A stretch of DNA of 64,000 nucleotides, taken from the NCBI GenBank assembly GCA_022571515.1, contig JACZXQ010000020.1, forward strand, positions 1 through 64,000, written 5' to 3'. Made by a program: the position numbers and the translations under genes. The notes beneath the pieces were generated by a model. That model was not told where the DNA came from, did no database searches, and saw nothing but the letters and a program-made list of their open reading frames with translations. This document shows positions 27,935 to 35,563 of this stretch, one piece after another (position 1 is the stretch's first letter; every line of letters begins with the position of its first letter). Source of the stretch: Gemmatimonadota bacterium. GTDB taxonomy: Bacteria > Gemmatimonadota > Gemmatimonadetes > Longimicrobiales > Gaopeijiaceae.

Positions 27935-28227
27935 CCGCGCGACCCACGCCCGATGGCGTGGGTGCCCCGCGCTTGCGCGCGTTCAGGCAAGGAACGACGA
28001 GGAGGCGTAGCCCAGCTACGGCGACGAGGAGAGACGCAGGATCAACCGCGCGGGCACCGACGTGAAGCGTTGGTCGCCATGTGCCCAACACCATGTGTGA
28101 TAATACCTTACGCGTCCGTGGGTTGCGGTGGCACGGCCTCATCTCCGTCGTTGGACCGCCTCGCCGTAGCTACGGCTATGCCTTCGCCGCTCCGCCTAGG
28201 ATTTAAGGCCGTGGCACCGCAACGCGA

Positions 28228-28253
28228 CCCGCTGTACTTCTTCAACAGCCTTC
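28228..28253 (-). repeat. Right terminal inverted repeat
   Basis: 26-base arm that is the exact reverse complement of 27909-27934. The base outside it (28254) no longer pairs with the base outside the left arm (27908). Confidence 0.75.
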
Positions 28254-28277
28254 TAGCTCAACCGGAGGAGGACCGGA

Positions 28278-28302
28278 CACTGTCAGTGATTTTACCGGTA
28301 AA
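28278..28302. promoter_or_regulatory. Two adjacent palindromes before the VanZ-like gene
   Basis: CACTGTCAGTG (28278-28288) and TTTACCGGTAAA (28291-28302) are both perfect palindromes, two bases apart, and end 3 bases before the ATG at 28306. They could be an operator that also blocks ribosome binding; no regulator gene is adjacent. Confidence 0.35.
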
Positions 28303-28305
28303 GTG

Positions 28306-28677
28306 ATGCGTCAGGTCGTCGTTTGGGGGCCCGCTGCCTTCTGGGTAGCGGTCCTCTTTTTCTTGAGCGAGTGGGAGTCTCCGGGTATCGAGTTCATCGC
28401 CGTGCACGACTCGGTCGTGCACTTTTCACTGTACACGGTGCTCGGACTCACGCTTGCGTGGGCACGGGTGAGGGGCGCCCGCTACCACCACGGCGTGTTT
28501 CTCGTGCTCGGCATCGTCTTCGGCGTGTTGGACGAGTTTCATCAGGGCTTCGTACCGGGCCGTACGCCAGCGATCAGCGACGTGTTTGCCGACGCCGCAG
28601 GAGTGATCATAGGGTATGCGCTCTTCGTGATGATCTTCGCGCGCTGGCTGGACTCGCGGGCCGTCGCCTCCACGTGA
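28306..28677 (+). CDS. VanZ-like membrane protein
   Basis: 123 residues with about four membrane segments. The VanZ family pattern is clear: HDSVVHFSLYTVLGLTLAW and then DEFHQGFVPGRTPAISDVFADAAG. VanZ gives low-level teicoplanin resistance in enterococci; most family members have no known role, and nothing around this gene suggests resistance. ATG at 28306 is used; a GTG directly before it is in frame. Ribosome binding site is poor, and two palindromes lie just upstream. aspS follows after 25 bases. Confidence 0.8.
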   Translation: MRQVVVWGPAAFWVAVLFFLSEWESPGIEFIAVHDSVVHFSLYTVLGLTLAWARVRGARYHHGVFLVLGIVFGVLDEFHQGFVPGRTPAISDVFADAAGVIIGYALFVMIFARWLDSRAVAST

Positions 28678-28702
28678 TCTCGAAAATGCCGAGTTTCTTT
28701 CG

Positions 28703-30499
28703 ATGCTAGACCTCGACCTCCAAGGCACCGCCCTGCGCTCCAGGATGGTGGGTGGTGTCACCGCTGCCAACGAGAACGAGAGCATGCGTTTGGTGGGCTG
28801 GATCCACCGACGCCGAGACCTCGGTGGGTTGGTTTTCTGGGACCTCCGCGACCGTTCCGGCCTTCTCCAGATCTCGTTGGGACCCGAATGGACAGAGTCC
28901 GATTCCCTGTCGCGCGCACATCGGCTGGGAAGCGAGACCGTGGTATCGGTGGAGGGTGTGGTGAAGCTGCGTCCCGCCGGTAAACGCAATCCTGATCTGG
29001 CCACGGGGGAAGTGGAGCTTCAAGCGGTCACGGTCGCGGTTCTGAACGAAGCCCGCACGCCGGAGATCCCCGTATACCTGGGGCCCGAGGACGAACTCCC
29101 CGCCGAGGAGTTACGACTGCGCCACCGTGTTCTGGATCTGAGGCGCAGCGAACTGCAGGACAACCTGGTTTTGCGGCACAAGCTCATCATGGCGGCCCGC
29201 CGCGAACTGGATGCCCTGGGCTTCATCGAGGTGGAGACGCCCATTCTCACCAAGCCGACGCCCGAGGGCGCCCGCGACTTTCTGGTGCCGAGCCGTGTGC
29301 ATAAGGGCCAGTTCTACGCCCTGCCACAGAGCCCGCAGATCTACAAGCAGATCCTCATGGCCGCTGGCTTCGACCGTTATTTCCAGATTGCGCGGTGCTT
29401 CAGGGACGAGGATCTGCGAGCGGACCGGCAGCCCGAGTTCACCCAGATCGACGTCGAGGCTTCGTTCGTGGTGCCGGAAGACGTGTTCGGGTGGATGGAG
29501 CGTGTCATAGCCTCCATGGCCGATGTGTCGGACTCGGTCGAGGCGCCGACACCGTTCCCGCGCATGACCCATGCGGAGGCCATGGAGCGCTATGGTACCG
29601 ACCGTCCAGACCTGCGTTGCGGTCTCGAGATCCAGGATTGGACGACGGCCCTCGGAGGCCTCGAGTTCGGGCTGCTACAGAGTGCGGTCTCGGGAGGTGG
29701 GCGTATCCGCGGGCTGCTCCTGCAGGGCGGTGCGAGCCTCTCCAGGAAACAGATCGAGGCGATCGAGGCAGAGGCGAAAGAGGCAGGTGCGCCGGGGCTC
29801 CTGTGGACGAAGAGGAGCGACGACGGGGGTTCGGGTCCGCTGTCGAGGTTCATGGCGGAGGGCGACTACGAAGCATTAGGCATGGCCGCGGGTGACCTCG
29901 TCCTGGTCGCGGCGGGCTTGGACGCGGTGACGTCGCCTTCGTTGGCGGTGACGCGCTTGGCCGCGGCCTCCCAGGCGAAGCTGAAGCCGACCACCGAGTG
30001 CGCGTGGCTGTGGGTCACCGACTTCCCGATGTTCGACGAGTCCGACGGGGTGCTGACGGCTAGCCATCACCCGTTTGTGCATGTCCACCCCGAGGACGCC
30101 GATCTGCTGGACACGGATCCGGCCCGGGCGCGGGCACAGTCGTACGATCTCGTGTACAACGGAGTGGAGCTCGGGTCGGGCGGCATCAGGAATCACGACT
30201 CGAACGCACAGCGCAAGATTCTCAGGCTACTCGGGCTCAGCGATGCCGACATCGAGCTCAAGTTCGGCTTCCTGCTTCGCGCACTCGAGTCTGGTGCGCC
30301 ACCGCACGGGGGCATGGCACTCGGGATGGACAGGATAGTGATGCTCTTTTCGGGCTCCAAGAGCCTGCGTGACGTGGTGGCGTTCCCGAAGACGACGGCC
30401 GCGCGGGCCCTCTTCGAGGAGGCACCGGTGCACGTGAGCGAACAGGAACTGGCCGAGTTGGGGCTCCGCACCCTCGGTGCGGGCGAGCAACATGGGTAA
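28703..30499 (+). CDS. aspS: Aspartyl-tRNA synthetase
   Basis: Class II synthetase charging tRNA-Asp; 598 residues, the bacterial form with the GAD insertion. Visible are the OB-fold anticodon domain (GWIHRRRDLGGLVFWDLRDRSG, about residues 32-53), motif 2 (FQIARCFRDEDLRADRQPEFTQID, about 229-252), and motif 3 (GMALGMDRIVMLF near residue 545). The residue after RRRD is Leu, as in the discriminating E. coli enzyme, whereas non-discriminating bacterial enzymes often have His there; this hints at Asp-specific charging but is not proof. It overlaps phoH by 8 bases. Confidence 0.96.
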   Translation: MLDLDLQGTALRSRMVGGVTAANENESMRLVGWIHRRRDLGGLVFWDLRDRSGLLQISLGPEWTESDSLSRAHRLGSETVVSVEGVVKLRPAGKRNPDLATGEVELQAVTVAVLNEARTPEIPVYLGPEDELPAEELRLRHRVLDLRRSELQDNLVLRHKLIMAARRELDALGFIEVETPILTKPTPEGARDFLVPSRVHKGQFYALPQSPQIYKQILMAAGFDRYFQIARCFRDEDLRADRQPEFTQIDVEASFVVPEDVFGWMERVIASMADVSDSVEAPTPFPRMTHAEAMERYGTDRPDLRCGLEIQDWTTALGGLEFGLLQSAVSGGGRIRGLLLQGGASLSRKQIEAIEAEAKEAGAPGLLWTKRSDDGGSGPLSRFMAEGDYEALGMAAGDLVLVAAGLDAVTSPSLAVTRLAAASQAKLKPTTECAWLWVTDFPMFDESDGVLTASHHPFVHVHPEDADLLDTDPARARAQSYDLVYNGVELGSGGIRNHDSNAQRKILRLLGLSDADIELKFGFLLRALESGAPPHGGMALGMDRIVMLFSGSKSLRDVVAFPKTTAARALFEEAPVHVSEQELAELGLRTLGAGEQHG

Positions 30500-31475
30500 C
30501 GGACAGAACGCGGCCATCGAGCATCGGCTGGATGCGGATGGAATCGACCCCCTTCTGCTGACTGGAGTGCACGACGCGAACCTCCAGAAGCTGTCGCAAA
30601 CGTTCGGAGTGCGCGTCGTGCTGCGTGGGGACCACCTGGTTCTCTCAGGGGACCTGGAGGCCGTGGAGGCCGCCATTCCGGTTACACGGCACGTCATCGA
30701 GTTGTCGCGTCTGAGGGTGCCGTTCGACGTCAACGACATTGGCCGCTTCGTGGAGGAGTTCGGGTCCGGAGGCGAGACCAGAATCCTACCGCCGGAGGAG
30801 GGAATCCGGGTCGCCCTGCCGGGCACGCGCAAGGTGATTACTCCGCGGAGCGAGGTTCAGCGGAAATACCTGCAGGCGATTCTCGACCAGGACATCGTGA
30901 TAGGGATCGGTCCGGCGGGGACGGGCAAAACCTATCTGGCGGTGGCCGCGGCCCTGGACGCGCTGTACAAGAAGCAGGTCAAGCGGATCATCCTCGTACG
31001 CCCGGCCGTGGAGGCCGGTGAGAGCCTCGGTTTTCTGCCGGGGGACATGCAAGAAAAGGTGGACCCTTACCTACGACCGCTTTACGATGCTCTCGAAGAC
31101 ATGATGCCGTCCGACCGTGTGCGGCGGGTCCTGGAGGACCGCACTGTCGAGATCGCCCCGCTCGCATACATGCGGGGCCGCACGCTCTCCGACGCGTTCG
31201 TGATCCTGGACGAGGCGCAGAACTCCACGACGGCTCAGATGAAGATGTTCCTCACGCGGTTGGGCCTGAACTCCCAGGTGGTCATCACCGGTGACAAGAC
31301 CCAGATAGACCTTCCGCGGAGGAGCGATTCGGGACTCCTGGAGGTGGAGGACATCCTGAAAGGAATCGACGGAATCGAATTCATCTACTTCTCGGACGTG
31401 GACGTGGTCCGACATCGACTCGTGAGGGACATCATCAGGGCGTACGCGGCATCCACCGATGAGGGCGGCGAGTGA
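30492..31475 (+). CDS. phoH: PhoH-like ATPase
   Basis: 327-residue PhoH/YbeZ-type P-loop ATPase linked to RNA metabolism and, through YbeY, ribosome maturation. Walker A is GPAGTGKTYLA (140-150) and Walker B is FVILDEAQNST near residue 240. The N-terminal about 100 residues form a KH-like domain (FGVRVVLRGDHLVLSG). The ATG at 30492 overlaps aspS by 8 bases. The order phoH, 7TM-HD protein, ybeY is a conserved cluster in many bacteria. Confidence 0.94.
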   Translation: MGNGQNAAIEHRLDADGIDPLLLTGVHDANLQKLSQTFGVRVVLRGDHLVLSGDLEAVEAAIPVTRHVIELSRLRVPFDVNDIGRFVEEFGSGGETRILPPEEGIRVALPGTRKVITPRSEVQRKYLQAILDQDIVIGIGPAGTGKTYLAVAAALDALYKKQVKRIILVRPAVEAGESLGFLPGDMQEKVDPYLRPLYDALEDMMPSDRVRRVLEDRTVEIAPLAYMRGRTLSDAFVILDEAQNSTTAQMKMFLTRLGLNSQVVITGDKTQIDLPRRSDSGLLEVEDILKGIDGIEFIYFSDVDVVRHRLVRDIIRAYAASTDEGGE

Positions 31476-33715
31476 CCCAAGACGGTCGCGGCACCGCGCA
31501 GCTGCCCGAGTCGCGGGCCGAGGCGAGGCCGGTGTGGCCCGACGGGGTCGTGTATCACGGCGCTCGGCTCATGCTGCTGGTCGCCCTTGCGGTGGCGATC
31601 ACGTTGCTTTTCCCGCCCATGGGGCGTCGTGCGGACATCGGATTGGCATTGGGCGATGTGGTGTCCGTGGACCGGCACGCCCAGGTTCTGTTCAGGGTCC
31701 CCAAGAGCCGTGAGGAACTCGGACGCGAGCGGGACGACGCGGCTGCGGGTGTGCCCCCCACGCTGGACCACCGGCCGGACGTGGCCGATTCGGTTTCAGC
31801 CCGGCTCACGCTGTTCTTCGATCGGCTCGACACGCTCGCTGCGGGTCAGGACTCCGCGGCACTCCGGAGTGTGCTTCAGAGCGTTTCTGTGCCGGCCAGC
31901 CAGGAGCAGGTGGCGTTGCTCCTGAACGACGATGAGCGCCAACGCTTGAGGACAACGGCGTTGCGCGCGATCCGGGAGCTGTTGGCACCCGGGGTGGTCG
32001 ACGCCACCCAGGCCCAGGCGCTCACGGCCGACAACGTGAACATTCGGGATCCGGGTGCCGAACGTCGCCAGGTGCCGCGCGGCGATATTCTCACGAGCTC
32101 CGAATTCTACGATCGGGCCGTCAACCTGTTGAGTTCGGCCAACCCCGACCTCATCGGACTGCTGCGTCTCGTCATCATCTCGCACACCGAGTTCACCTTC
32201 GTCCTCAACGAGCCCGCGACGGCGGCGGACCGCGATGCGGTTCGGGAGGCTGTGCCGCGGTTCAAGGCGTCCTTCGTGCCCGGGCAGATTCTGGTGCGGG
32301 CCGGTGAGGTGGTGCGGGCGCAGGACCTGGAAGTGTTGAACGCGCACGCTGCCGTGCTCGTGCAACAGGGGCGGGGGGCGGAAGCCGGCCTTCGGTTTGG
32401 CGCCATGGCTGGTGCTGCTACGCTCGCGCTGTTGTTGCTCGGCCTGTACGGGGCCCTCGTGTTCTTCTTCCGGCCGGAGGTCTACGAGAACTATAGGTGG
32501 TTGTTGCTTCAGGCGATGCTGGTCATGACGTACTTCGGCGCGGCCCGGATCATCGCCACCAGCGTCACCCTTCCCACTGAAACCCTGCCGGTCGCGCTCG
32601 TCGCGCTGGCCGTCGCGGTCCTGTGGGACAGCCGTATGGCACTGGTGTTGGGACTGGTGCTGGCGCTCATTACGGCCACGCTTCCCGAGCTCCAGGGACC
32701 CGACGTCCTGTACCCGACGGTCGTGGGAGCGGGTGCGGCGGCCATGAGCGTACGCGCGGTGCGTAGACGGGCACAGACGTGGGTTTTCATTGCGATCATC
32801 ACCTTGGCGTACACCGGGGTGATCGTGGCGCTCGGGCTGGTGGGTGGGCACAGCGCCAAGGAGATGGGTATCTCCATCCTATGGGCCGGTGCGAACGCGA
32901 CGTTTTCCGGCATAATCGCAATGGGGTTCCTCCCCGTCTTCGAGTGGTTCTCGGGTATCACGACCGACCAAACGCTTCTGGAGTGGGCCGACCCGAACCG
33001 GGCATTACTGCGCCGGCTGGCTCTGGAGGCACCGGGCAGCTACGCGCACACGATCAACGTCGCCAACCTCGGCGAGATGGCGGCGAACTCCATCGGGGCG
33101 CACGGCCTGCTGTGCAGGGTGGGCCTCTACTACCACGACATCGGCAAGATGGTCAAGCCGCACTACTTCGTGGAGAACCAGTCGCCCGGACGGAACCCTC
33201 ACGACAAGCTCAAGGCGCACACCTCCGCCAGCATCGTTCGCGAGCACGTGACGGAAGGGCATCGTCTCGCCAAGGAGGGAGGCGTGCCGGATCTGATCGC
33301 CGATTTCATCACGCAGCATCACGGCACGCAGTTGATCGCCTACTTTTACGACCGCGCCAAGGCGGAAGAGTCCGACGGCGAAGTCCTCGAGGAGGACTTC
33401 CGCTATCCGGGCCCCCGACCGCAGACGAGGGAGACGGCCATCGCCATGCTGGCCGACTCGGTGGAGTCCGCCACACGAGTGCTTCAGGACCCCACACCCG
33501 AGCGGCTACGTGACCTGATCGACAACATCGTCGCGAGCAAGGTGAGCGATGGCCAGCTGGACGAGGCGCCCCTCACGCTGCAGGAGATCGCGCAGCTCAA
33601 GGAACAGTTCGCGAAGGTGTTGGGTGGGATCCACCATCACCGCATCGACTACCCGACTACGAAGCATCTCACGGACGCTGCCTCGCCCGACGCCCAGGGC
33701 GTGGGCGACGCCTGA
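31472..33715 (+). CDS. pgpH: 7TM-HD family c-di-AMP phosphodiesterase (PgpH/YqfF-like)
   Basis: 747-residue membrane phosphodiesterase. The layout is an N-terminal membrane segment (about 30-50), an extracytoplasmic domain of about 250 residues, seven membrane segments (about 310-500) and a C-terminal HD domain. The HD domain shows SYAHTINVANLGEMAA, LYYHDIGKMVKPHYFVENQ, the segment DLIADFITQHHGT and a late AMLADSVESATR. PgpH of Listeria degrades cyclic di-AMP. The GTG at 31472 overlaps the phoH stop (GTGA). No c-di-AMP cyclase is in the window. Confidence 0.9.
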   Translation: MTQDGRGTAQLPESRAEARPVWPDGVVYHGARLMLLVALAVAITLLFPPMGRRADIGLALGDVVSVDRHAQVLFRVPKSREELGRERDDAAAGVPPTLDHRPDVADSVSARLTLFFDRLDTLAAGQDSAALRSVLQSVSVPASQEQVALLLNDDERQRLRTTALRAIRELLAPGVVDATQAQALTADNVNIRDPGAERRQVPRGDILTSSEFYDRAVNLLSSANPDLIGLLRLVIISHTEFTFVLNEPATAADRDAVREAVPRFKASFVPGQILVRAGEVVRAQDLEVLNAHAAVLVQQGRGAEAGLRFGAMAGAATLALLLLGLYGALVFFFRPEVYENYRWLLLQAMLVMTYFGAARIIATSVTLPTETLPVALVALAVAVLWDSRMALVLGLVLALITATLPELQGPDVLYPTVVGAGAAAMSVRAVRRRAQTWVFIAIITLAYTGVIVALGLVGGHSAKEMGISILWAGANATFSGIIAMGFLPVFEWFSGITTDQTLLEWADPNRALLRRLALEAPGSYAHTINVANLGEMAANSIGAHGLLCRVGLYYHDIGKMVKPHYFVENQSPGRNPHDKLKAHTSASIVREHVTEGHRLAKEGGVPDLIADFITQHHGTQLIAYFYDRAKAEESDGEVLEEDFRYPGPRPQTRETAIAMLADSVESATRVLQDPTPERLRDLIDNIVASKVSDGQLDEAPLTLQEIAQLKEQFAKVLGGIHHHRIDYPTTKHLTDAASPDAQGVGDA

Positions 33716-33728
33716 CCATCGGCGTTCC

Positions 33729-34166
33729 ATGGGCCTGACCATCCACGTGAATGTGGCCGGCTGGCCCGATGCGCCCGAGGCGCTGCTGCGCCGGGCGGTC
33801 AGCCTGGTGTTCGAGCAGGAGACCATCGAGGATGCCGAGCTCTCCGTCACGCTTCAGTCCGACGCGGACATCGCCGGTCTCAACACCAAGTATCTGAGCA
33901 GGGAAGGGCCCACCGACGTGATCGCCTTTACGCTTCACGAGGCCGGAGAACCCGTTCTGGGCGACGTCTACGTGGGCTACGGGCGTGCTGTGGCGCAGGC
34001 CGAGGAGCGGGGCATTCCACTTCGGGATGAGCTGGCGCGGCTCACTATTCACGGGGTGCTCCACGTACTAGGCCACGACCACGACGACGGCACGGGCCGC
34101 GAGCAGAGCGAGATGTACAGGGTACAGGAGTCACTCCTAGGGACCCTACTGGACGCCACGTCGTGA
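33729..34166 (+). CDS. ybeY: Endoribonuclease YbeY
   Basis: Zinc-dependent RNase needed for 16S rRNA 3'-end processing and ribosome quality control. 145 residues, the usual size. The zinc site is HGVLHVLGHDH with His108, His112 and His118. The open frame continues upstream to 33549, but that part is inside the preceding gene. Directly downstream of phoH and pgpH as in the classical cluster. Confidence 0.95.
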   Translation: MGLTIHVNVAGWPDAPEALLRRAVSLVFEQETIEDAELSVTLQSDADIAGLNTKYLSREGPTDVIAFTLHEAGEPVLGDVYVGYGRAVAQAEERGIPLRDELARLTIHGVLHVLGHDHDDGTGREQSEMYRVQESLLGTLLDATS

Positions 34167-34185
34167 AAATCCCACACTCCGGGCC

Positions 34186-35547
34186 ATGACCACACACTCA
34201 CCTCAGGAAGATCCGACGCTCGTGGAGCGGCTGGCGGAGTTGATCGAGGCCGGTGATATCGCCGGTCTCGAGTCCGCGGTGGAGGATTTGCACGCGAGTG
34301 ACGTCGCCGACGTCGTCGAGTCTCTCCGGAACGACGAGACGCGGGTCGCACTGGTCAGGGCGCTCCCGCCGGGGCTGGCTTCCGAGGCGCTTGCTGAGAT
34401 GGAGGAAGGCGACGAGGCTGCGGAATTGCTTGTCGCGCTCGCCCCTGCGGAGAGCGCAGAGCTGATTCAGGAGTTGGCCGACGACGACGCGGCCGACCTG
34501 ATCGCCGAGCTCGAGCCCGAGGCGCAGGACCGGATTCTCGCCGAACTCCCCGTGGAAGAGGCCGGTGAGCTGCGGGGGCTGCTCCAGTACGACGAGGAGA
34601 GCGCCGGTGGGCTGATGACCACGGCATTGGTGTCCGTGCAGGCCCACATCACCGCGGGGCAGGCCATCGAGCAGGTTCGGGCCCAAGGCCGGGAGGTGGA
34701 GGAGTTCTACGTCGTTTTCGTGGTGGATGCGCACAAGCGGCTTCAAGGTACGGTCCGCTTGGACGACCTGATCCTGGCGGATCCCGCCGACCCGGTCGAA
34801 CGACTCGTGCGGCCGGCGGTGGCCTCGGTCATGCCCGACGAAGATCAGGAGGAGGTTGGGCGGCGGATAGCGCGGTACAACCTGGCCTCCATTCCGGTGG
34901 TCGATGGCGACGGAGTCCTGCTTGGACGCATCACTTTCGATGACGTCATCGATGTCATCGAGGCCGAGCAGACCGAGGATTTGCTCCTTTTTTCGGGCGG
35001 ATCCGACGAGGAGGAGCTGACCGGCACCTGGTCGGAGGCTGTGCGGAATCGGCTTCCCTGGCTCCTGTTGCACTCGCTCACGCTTTCGGTGGCGGTCTCC
35101 GTGATCGTGGTCTTCCAGGATCTGGTGGATCAGATCTGGCAGTTGGCCGTGATCATGCCCTTGATCGCGGGCCTGGGCGGAAACGCGGGAACGCAGGCGC
35201 TCGCTGTGACCGTAAGGCGGATCGCCACATCGGGTGGACCGCTCGAGAAGAAGCGGCACGTGGTGACCAAGGAGCTCATGGTCGCTATCGTCAACGGTGC
35301 CGTGGTCGCGGTGGTGATCGGTCTGGGTGCCGGCCTGTTACTCGGCGAGCCGGTCCTCGGATGGATCGTGCTCTTCGCCATGTGGGGGAACATTATCGTG
35401 GCGGGCTTCGCGGGAGCCTTCATTCCGACCCTGCTCGAGCGACTGGGGGCCGATCCGGCCGTGGCATCGTCCGTGTTCCTCACGACGCTGACGGACCTGG
35501 TGGGGTTTTTCCTCCTTCTCAGTCTGGCCTCGGCGATCATGATATGA
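34186..35547 (+). CDS. mgtE: Magnesium transporter MgtE
   Basis: Mg2+ channel of 453 residues. The N-terminal about 120 residues form the acidic superhelical N domain, followed by two CBS domains (about 125-250; ESAGGLMTTALVSVQAHITA and RYNLASIPVVDGDGVLLGRIT). The membrane part (about 285-450) has five segments and the conserved MPLIAGLGGNAGTQALAVTVR. The Asp- and Glu-rich N and CBS domains are where cytosolic Mg2+ is sensed in the Thermus protein. No Mg2+ riboswitch is seen; only 19 bases separate it from ybeY. Confidence 0.95.
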   Translation: MTTHSPQEDPTLVERLAELIEAGDIAGLESAVEDLHASDVADVVESLRNDETRVALVRALPPGLASEALAEMEEGDEAAELLVALAPAESAELIQELADDDAADLIAELEPEAQDRILAELPVEEAGELRGLLQYDEESAGGLMTTALVSVQAHITAGQAIEQVRAQGREVEEFYVVFVVDAHKRLQGTVRLDDLILADPADPVERLVRPAVASVMPDEDQEEVGRRIARYNLASIPVVDGDGVLLGRITFDDVIDVIEAEQTEDLLLFSGGSDEEELTGTWSEAVRNRLPWLLLHSLTLSVAVSVIVVFQDLVDQIWQLAVIMPLIAGLGGNAGTQALAVTVRRIATSGGPLEKKRHVVTKELMVAIVNGAVVAVVIGLGAGLLLGEPVLGWIVLFAMWGNIIVAGFAGAFIPTLLERLGADPAVASSVFLTTLTDLVGFFLLLSLASAIMI

Positions 35548-35563
35548 CCTTACGGCGAGGCCC

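Larger units (their letters stand above)
27909..28253. mobile_element. MITE-like element with perfect 26-bp terminal inverted repeats
   Basis: The left end (27909-27934) begins GAAGGCTGTTGAAGAAGTAC and is repeated exactly, in reverse complement, at the right end (28228-28253, ending GTACTTCTTCAACAGCCTTC). CGCG one base further in also matches. The interior is a loose inverted repeat: a segment near 28003-28025 (GGCGTAGCCCAGCTACGGCGA) and one near 28161-28182 on the other strand (GGCATAGCCGTAGCTACGGC) correspond. There is no transposase. I see no convincing target-site duplication. The CTGTTGAAGAAGT end is like those of several IS families, so a non-autonomous derivative is my best reading. 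Confidence 0.6.
27750..28305. other. 556-base intergenic region between rlmN and the VanZ-like gene
   Basis: This is the largest stretch without a gene. It holds the rlmN upstream region (27750-27908), a 345-base MITE-like element (27909-28253) and a 52-base segment with two short palindromes ahead of the VanZ-like gene. The ORFs crossing it in several frames have no recognisable protein character and run through the inverted repeats. Confidence 0.7.

Noticed and set aside
27917-28306. 129-residue ORF across the MITE-like element
   Set aside because: Runs through both inverted repeats and has no protein-like composition; YFFNSL at its end is just the translation of the repeat.
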